Assembly: GCA_018381425.1 (NCBI GenBank) | Contig: JAGZRY010000001.1 | Coordinates: 1-52,899 of the forward strand | DNA: 52,899 nucleotides | DNA from: Haemophilus parainfluenzae | GTDB taxonomy: Bacteria > Pseudomonadota > Gammaproteobacteria > Enterobacterales > Pasteurellaceae | Reading direction: 5' to 3' | In this document: piece after piece, positions 48,553 through 52,899 of the stretch | Layout of the letters: each line of letters opens with the position of its first letter | Numbering within the stretch: position 1 is the stretch's first letter | Position numbers and translations under genes: made by a program | The notes under the pieces: generated by a model | Database searches by the model: none | Seen by the model: the letters and a program-made list of their open reading frames with translations, nothing else | What the model was told of the DNA's origin: nothing

Positions 48553-49941
48553 TTATTTTAATTTTTCACCTTTAAATTCACCTGTTAAACTTTCTAAGAA
48601 AGAGGTAATGTCTTCCACATCTTTTTGAGCGGGCTGTTTCACATTACTTTGGTATTTCAACATTGCACTAACTGCATCTTTTAGCTCTTTTGCTGACGCA
48701 TCATGGAAATACGGTGCAGTAAGTGCGACATTACGCAAGGTTGGCACTTTGAAACGATGCATATCAAATGGATCTTTCGTTTGAGCAAAGCGACCTTCAT
48801 CGGCATCAGTTAATGGCGTACCACGATCTTTAAAGTAATCGCCGTAGAGTCCCATGTATTCATAAGATTGTCCGCCCATTGCTACGCCAGTATGACAAGT
48901 ATCGCATTTATGTTGTTTGAATAACTCATAACCACGAACTTGTTGCTCAGTCAAGGCTGTTTTATCCCCTTTCAAATAACGGTCGAAATCACTATTTGGC
49001 GTAATTAATGTTTTTTCATATTCACCAATAGCGTGAGTTAAGGTTTCTTTTGTCACTTGTGGATATTCTTTTAAGAATGCTTTTTTGAATTCTTCATCCA
49101 TTTCAAAACGTGCCACGATGTCATCCCAAGAATGAGAGCCCATTTCTACTGGATTTGTTGGAGGACCTTTTGCTTGATCCGCTAAATCTGCCGCACGGCC
49201 ATCCCAGAATTGTACAAAGTTGAATGCGGCATTGAATACAGTTGGTGCGTTAATCGGACCTTTTTTACCTTCAATCCCTGTTGAAGTATCAAGTCTATCC
49301 ACCCCACCTTTATCTAATTGGTGACAAGTATGACATTGAATAGAACCATCGCCTGATAAACGACCATCAAAGAAAAGATCATGGCCTAACGCAACTTTTG
49401 CTTCATCAGTCGAAATACTGTCTGGAATCGGTTGAACTAAACGATCGGCATCAACATTGGGTGTTTCTTTTGGTAAAGACATTTTACGTGCTTCACGAAT
49501 CCAGTTAAGCAATGCCACTTTTTCTTGCTCATCTGGTTTACTTCCCCAGTGAAGATGTCTGAATTTAGCAATTGGCATTTCGTTATTTTCAAGTACGCGC
49601 TGTAATTTTGCTAAATCAGCTTGAGATAATTTACTCGGATCTTTTAAGCCCTCAAGTAAATGATCTAGACGGAAAGCACGAAGCCCACTATGAATATCCG
49701 ATTGCATTTGGTCACCCACAATCGGGAATTTTGAATAAAATGGAAGCGGTGTGTTTGGACTATGGCAATATTGACAGCTGTTATCAAACAACGCTTTTGC
49801 CACTTTTTCTTGTTCGCCCGTATAGCGATTTTCCATTAAAAGTTGGGTCGCGTTCTCTTTATCAAATTGATGTAGATACCCCACTACGCTCAAATAACCT
49901 AAGATAGCAATGGCGGCTCCGCCAATAATCAGTTTTTTCAT
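48553..49941 (-). CDS. Tri-haem cytochrome c peroxidase (YhjA-like)
   Basis: 462 residues. An N-terminal membrane anchor (about 3-22) is followed by three CxxCH haem sites: CQYCH at residues 56-60, CHTCH near 205 and CDTCH near 350. The C-terminal two-haem part is the MauG/CcpA-type peroxidase; the extra N-terminal haem domain makes it like the E. coli YhjA quinol peroxidase (about 465 residues). It would reduce hydrogen peroxide in the periplasm with electrons from the quinone pool. GGAGG lies before the start. The gap 49942-50174 holds its upstream region; I see no convincing FNR site. Confidence 0.92.
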   Translation of the reverse strand: MKKLIIGGAAIAILGYLSVVGYLHQFDKENATQLLMENRYTGEQEKVAKALFDNSCQYCHSPNTPLPFYSKFPIVGDQMQSDIHSGLRAFRLDHLLEGLKDPSKLSQADLAKLQRVLENNEMPIAKFRHLHWGSKPDEQEKVALLNWIREARKMSLPKETPNVDADRLVQPIPDSISTDEAKVALGHDLFFDGRLSGDGSIQCHTCHQLDKGGVDRLDTSTGIEGKKGPINAPTVFNAAFNFVQFWDGRAADLADQAKGPPTNPVEMGSHSWDDIVARFEMDEEFKKAFLKEYPQVTKETLTHAIGEYEKTLITPNSDFDRYLKGDKTALTEQQVRGYELFKQHKCDTCHTGVAMGGQSYEYMGLYGDYFKDRGTPLTDADEGRFAQTKDPFDMHRFKVPTLRNVALTAPYFHDASAKELKDAVSAMLKYQSNVKQPAQKDVEDITSFLESLTGEFKGEKLK

Positions 49942-50128
49942 CTAATAATCCTCCAAACGATCAATAAACATAAAAAATAAACGTAAAACTTAAATTGGGA
50001 CGATTATGCCAAAAAATTAACTTATTTTTTATGTGGATTTAATTAACTTTGGCTATGGATTCGATTGATTGCATTAAAGGCCTTTTTACTCTATAGGTGA
50101 GAACTCTCCTAAAAACTAACCAATAAAA

Positions 50129-50155
50129 AAATGCGGTTATTTCTAACCGCACTTT
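50129..50155 (-). terminator. Terminator after hflC, containing an uptake signal
   Basis: On the - strand, AAGTGCGGTTA pairs with TAACCGCAT around a GAAA loop and is followed by seven T. ACCGCACTT is at 50146-50154 on the + strand. Confidence 0.88.
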
Positions 50156-50174
50156 ACTTTTCATTATCTTTTGT

Positions 50175-51062
50175 TTATTTCTTAGGCGCCTGCATAAAGC
50201 GGAAAAAATCGCTATCAGGTTTCAAGATCATCATATTATCTGAACCTTCGAAGCTACTTTCATAGGCTTTTAAGCTACGAATAAAGCTATAAAATTGTGG
50301 TTCTTGAGCAAAAGCTTGAGAATATAATTTTGCTGCAGCCGCATCACCATTACCACGTAATTCTTGCGCGGCTTTATTCGCATTTGCTAAGATCAAGATC
50401 ACTTTACGATCTACATCCGCTTGAATGAAGGCCGCTTTTTCTTTACCTTGAGAACGGTGTTCACGGGCAACCGCATCACGTTCTGCACGCATACGTTGGT
50501 AAATCGAAGAAGAAACTTCATCCGGTAAATTGATTTGTTTTACGCGAACATCGACGACTTCAATCCCTAATTCAGAGGTACTATCCTGACCTGAATTTAA
50601 CGCTTTTTTCGCCCCTGCCATTAATTCACCACGTGTACCTGAAACGATATCTTTAATCGTACGAGTACCAATTTCTGAACGCAGACGGTCATTCACTTTA
50701 CGGCTTAATAAGCTTGAAGCTTGGTTATAATCGCCACCACCCGTTGCAGTATAGAAACGACCAAAATCGCTGATTTTCCATTTTACATAGGAATCCACCA
50801 ACAAGTCTTTTTTCTCGACTGTCACAAAACGAGTAGCTGAACCATCAAGGGTACGAATACGCGCATCAAGCACTTTAATGCTATCAATTAAAGGCAATTT
50901 GAAATGCAAACCAGGCTCATACACCACAACTTTGTTTTCTGCATCACGTTGTACTTTATTAAAACGCAACATGATGCCACGAGTGCCCTCAGTTACAACC
51001 ACGACGCTGGAATATAGCACCGCAGCAATCACCACAATAATCGGAAGTAAAAATTTACGCAT
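50175..51062 (-). CDS. hflC: HflC, partner of the FtsH-regulating HflKC complex
   Basis: 295 residues: one N-terminal membrane anchor (about 4-22), then a band-7/SPFH domain with VTEGTRGIMLRFNKVQRD and a long helical part (RMRAERDAVAREHRSQGKEKAAFIQADVDRK). Full length for HflC. With HflK it forms a large periplasm-facing assembly that modulates the FtsH protease. Its start codon shares one base with the hflK stop. Chromosomal gene. Confidence 0.96.
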   Translation of the reverse strand: MRKFLLPIIVVIAAVLYSSVVVVTEGTRGIMLRFNKVQRDAENKVVVYEPGLHFKLPLIDSIKVLDARIRTLDGSATRFVTVEKKDLLVDSYVKWKISDFGRFYTATGGGDYNQASSLLSRKVNDRLRSEIGTRTIKDIVSGTRGELMAGAKKALNSGQDSTSELGIEVVDVRVKQINLPDEVSSSIYQRMRAERDAVAREHRSQGKEKAAFIQADVDRKVILILANANKAAQELRGNGDAAAAKLYSQAFAQEPQFYSFIRSLKAYESSFEGSDNMMILKPDSDFFRFMQAPKK

Positions 51063-52303
51063 TAGTTAAATCTCCCTTGGCGAATGCCTTCATTTGATTG
51101 AACTGGTTGAGCCGTTTGTGTTTCTACACGACGTTCCTGTGCCGAAACAGGTGCAGAACTGACCGCACTTTCAGGCGTTGTAGTCGTCGGTTGAGCCGCT
51201 TTTTTCCCCATTAATTGTTCTAATGGTAATACGGTTAAATTGTTACCATTATTGGCATCTAACATGACTTTCGGCGTATTTGCCATGACTTTTTCCATGG
51301 TTTGAATATAAAGACGCTCTTTTAACAAATCAGGCGCCGCTTTAAATTCAGGTAAAAGACGTTGTAAACGTTCCACTTCCCCTTGCGCATCAAGTACAAC
51401 ACGATCTTTATAAGCCGTAGCTTCTTCCACAATACGTTGTGCATCACCACGCGCGATTGGCTCTTTCTCGCGAGCATAAGCTTCTGCTTCACGAATGTAA
51501 CGTTGTTCGTCTTCCTGTGCTTTAATCGCATCATCGAAAGCATCTTTCACTTCTTCTGGTGGGCGTGCGGATTGGAAGTTCACGTCAATCACTTCAAGTC
51601 CCATATCATAAGGTTTGATAATATCGTTCAATGCTTTCCACGTATCTTCACGCACCACGGCACGACCAGTTGTCAACACATCATTCATGGTCATATGACC
51701 AATCACATAACGAAGTGCACTGTCAGTCGCTTGTCCGAGACTATTATCCGCATTGCTCACGCTAAACAAGTATTTTTCAGGATTTTGCACGCGATATTGC
51801 ACGGTCATTTCTACTTTAACCATGTTTTCATCTTTAGTTAACATCGCACCTTGCGTTTTAAGCTCACGAACTTGTTCCACATTTACTGGAATCACTTTAT
51901 CAATAAAAGTTGGTTTCCAGTTTAATCCTGGTTGAACAATAGAATGAAACTCGCCAAAACGTAACGTCACACCACGTTCTGCTTCTTTAATAGTATAAAA
52001 ACCACTTGCGCCCCAAATAATCCCTCCGATTACGGCGGCGATCGGTAAAATTTTACCTAAATTAAATAAAGGCACATTAGGCGAAATATTATTTGAACCG
52101 CCTTTTTTATTGCCAACACCTAATTTTTTCAGCAGGTTATTGAATACCTCTTCAATATCAGGCGGTGATTGCTCCTGATTTTTATTGTCTCGCGATCCCC
52201 AGCCATTTTCATTTTGCTTATCTGATGAATTATCTGATTGTTTTGGACCGCTGCTCTGTCCCGGTTTACCCCAAGGATCTTGATCTGGACCGTTTTGCGA
52301 CAT
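51062..52303 (-). CDS. hflK: HflK
   Basis: 413 residues. The polar N terminus (MSQNGPDQDPWGKPGQSSGP) is typical of HflK, with the membrane segment near residue 80-98 (ILPIAAVIGGIIWGASGFYTI) and the SPFH domain after it (EAERGVTLRFGEFHSIVQPGLNWK). A Thr/Ala/Gln-rich tail ends the protein. I start it at 52303, which has GGAG six bases ahead; an in-frame ATG at 52315 would add four residues. An uptake signal lies at 51162-51170 within the coding region. Operon with hflC. Confidence 0.95.
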   Translation of the reverse strand: MSQNGPDQDPWGKPGQSSGPKQSDNSSDKQNENGWGSRDNKNQEQSPPDIEEVFNNLLKKLGVGNKKGGSNNISPNVPLFNLGKILPIAAVIGGIIWGASGFYTIKEAERGVTLRFGEFHSIVQPGLNWKPTFIDKVIPVNVEQVRELKTQGAMLTKDENMVKVEMTVQYRVQNPEKYLFSVSNADNSLGQATDSALRYVIGHMTMNDVLTTGRAVVREDTWKALNDIIKPYDMGLEVIDVNFQSARPPEEVKDAFDDAIKAQEDEQRYIREAEAYAREKEPIARGDAQRIVEEATAYKDRVVLDAQGEVERLQRLLPEFKAAPDLLKERLYIQTMEKVMANTPKVMLDANNGNNLTVLPLEQLMGKKAAQPTTTTPESAVSSAPVSAQERRVETQTAQPVQSNEGIRQGRFN

Positions 52304-52400
52304 TACGTTCTCCATTTGTCTAAAAATTTTAATGAGTTTATCGAAATAAATGGGGTTAGTCTATGAAAATACAAGTGGCGAATCAAGTTTTATAAAATAA

Positions 52401-52428
52401 AAAATCCTTGAATATTTTCAAGGATTTT
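52401..52428 (-). terminator. Terminator after the phosphopantetheinyl transferase gene
   Basis: A 12-base arm pair AAAATCCTTGAA/TTCAAGGATTTT with a 4-base loop; on the - strand it is followed by TTTATTTTAT. Confidence 0.85.
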
Positions 52429-52431
52429 CTT

Positions 52432-52899
52432 TTATTCATTTACTTGGTAAATCAAGGATTTTTTTATATTTTTTTCGAGTAAATTTTTTCCATTCCAGTG
52501 ATAAAAGTGCGGTTGAATTTTTGACTGATTTATAAATCCCGCAAAGTAAAAAGGCAATTCATCCGTAAAGAGCAACGCACCTTTCGGGCAATAATCTGAA
52601 AAGATCTGCAGTTGTTCTGGCAAATGCGTCACACTTGATAACTTTATGATTCCTACGCCTTGTGATTTCAATACAGCTTCACGCAAACACCAACAACGAT
52701 AAAAGGCCAGGTCTGCATCAGGCTGTTTAGCAAACCAATCTTGTTCTGCTTGTGGAGCAAAATGCGCTATGAGCGCAGAAAAATTCCGTTTTTTGGGATA
52801 TTCAATATCAATACCGACCGCACTTTTTTCTGATTCATTAATATGCAGCAATACAGCAACCCAATCACCAGAGTGACTAATATTAAAATCAATATTCTC
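52432..52899 (-). CDS. 4'-phosphopantetheinyl transferase (partial, runs off the window)
   Basis: The last 155 codons of a Sfp-type transferase; the frame is open to the window edge. Family motifs are present: FNISHSGDW (residues at the very edge), VGIDIEYPKK with the metal-binding acidic pair, and CWCLREAVLKSQG (WxxxEA type). It attaches the phosphopantetheine arm to carrier proteins. In Haemophilus a gene of this kind neighbours hflKC. Two uptake signals lie in it (52505-52513 and 52817-52825). Confidence 0.85.
   Translation of the reverse strand, partial: ENIDFNISHSGDWVAVLLHINESEKSAVGIDIEYPKKRNFSALIAHFAPQAEQDWFAKQPDADLAFYRCWCLREAVLKSQGVGIIKLSSVTHLPEQLQIFSDYCPKGALLFTDELPFYFAGFINQSKIQPHFYHWNGKNLLEKNIKKSLIYQVNE

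Noticed and set aside
49942..50174. FNR or OxyR operator before the cytochrome c peroxidase gene
   Set aside because: A TTGAT half is visible near 50060, but no proper spacing to an ATCAA half could be found.

Overview
The window is a complete integrative conjugative element (ICE) inserted in a tRNA-Leu(UAA) gene, with a little flanking chromosome on the right. The host is almost certainly a Haemophilus species. The right flank (tri-haem cytochrome c peroxidase, hflC, hflK, a phosphopantetheinyl transferase) is dense in the 9-base Haemophilus uptake signal AAGTGCGGT (5 copies in about 4.5 kb), and the element has the gene content of the ICEHin1056 / PFGI-1 family (type G conjugation system, MOBH relaxase). 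A perfect 66-bp direct repeat of the tRNA 3' end (34-99 and 48329-48394) bounds it, giving an ICE unit of 48,295 bp. I see no antibiotic-resistance gene and no insertion sequence.

Layout. (1) 174-8670: maintenance and replication block: ParA, DnaB, ParB, DUF2857, an STY4528-type replication protein, two ICE-family proteins, SSB and a lipoprotein. A cluster of dyad iterons lies inside the STY4528 gene, and an array of five 36-bp hairpin repeats lies just after it. (2) 8886-11579: a reverse-strand gene (possible fertility-inhibition factor) and topoisomerase III. (3) 11580-14947: a roughly 480-nt candidate non-coding RNA, then a related structured RNA leading an operon of DUF3577, DUF3560, RadC-like and an unknown gene, each behind its own look-alike leader. 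(4) 15005-36408: TraX and the transfer genes on the + strand (PilL-like lipoprotein to TraG), with TraU-like, TIGR03755-like and TIGR03757-like genes on the - strand. (5) 36568-39825: another copy of the structured RNA leading a second operon (small membrane proteins, ArdC antirestriction protein, a methylase-like protein) with the same kind of leaders. (6) 39861-45050: AT-rich variable cargo: a serine recombinase, a train of small mostly membrane proteins, palindromic operators, a winged-helix protein and a phosphoribosyltransferase. (7) 45287-48094: MOBH relaxase and tyrosine integrase. The integrase reading frame is broken at an 8-T run that also fits a -1 frameshift site.

The most interesting structure is non-coding. 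Eight genes share a leader with three parts: a hairpin carrying a mimic of the ribosome-binding site, an anti-mimic strand, and the real ribosome-binding site. The sequence of the parts changes together from leader to leader. Both operons carrying these leaders begin with the same structured RNA. I infer a leader-RNA control system, perhaps processive antitermination through intergenic attenuators, for the genes that act when the element enters a new cell. The origin region (iterons plus covarying hairpin array) is the second candidate for undescribed biology. All family names are from memory of protein families; no search was run.
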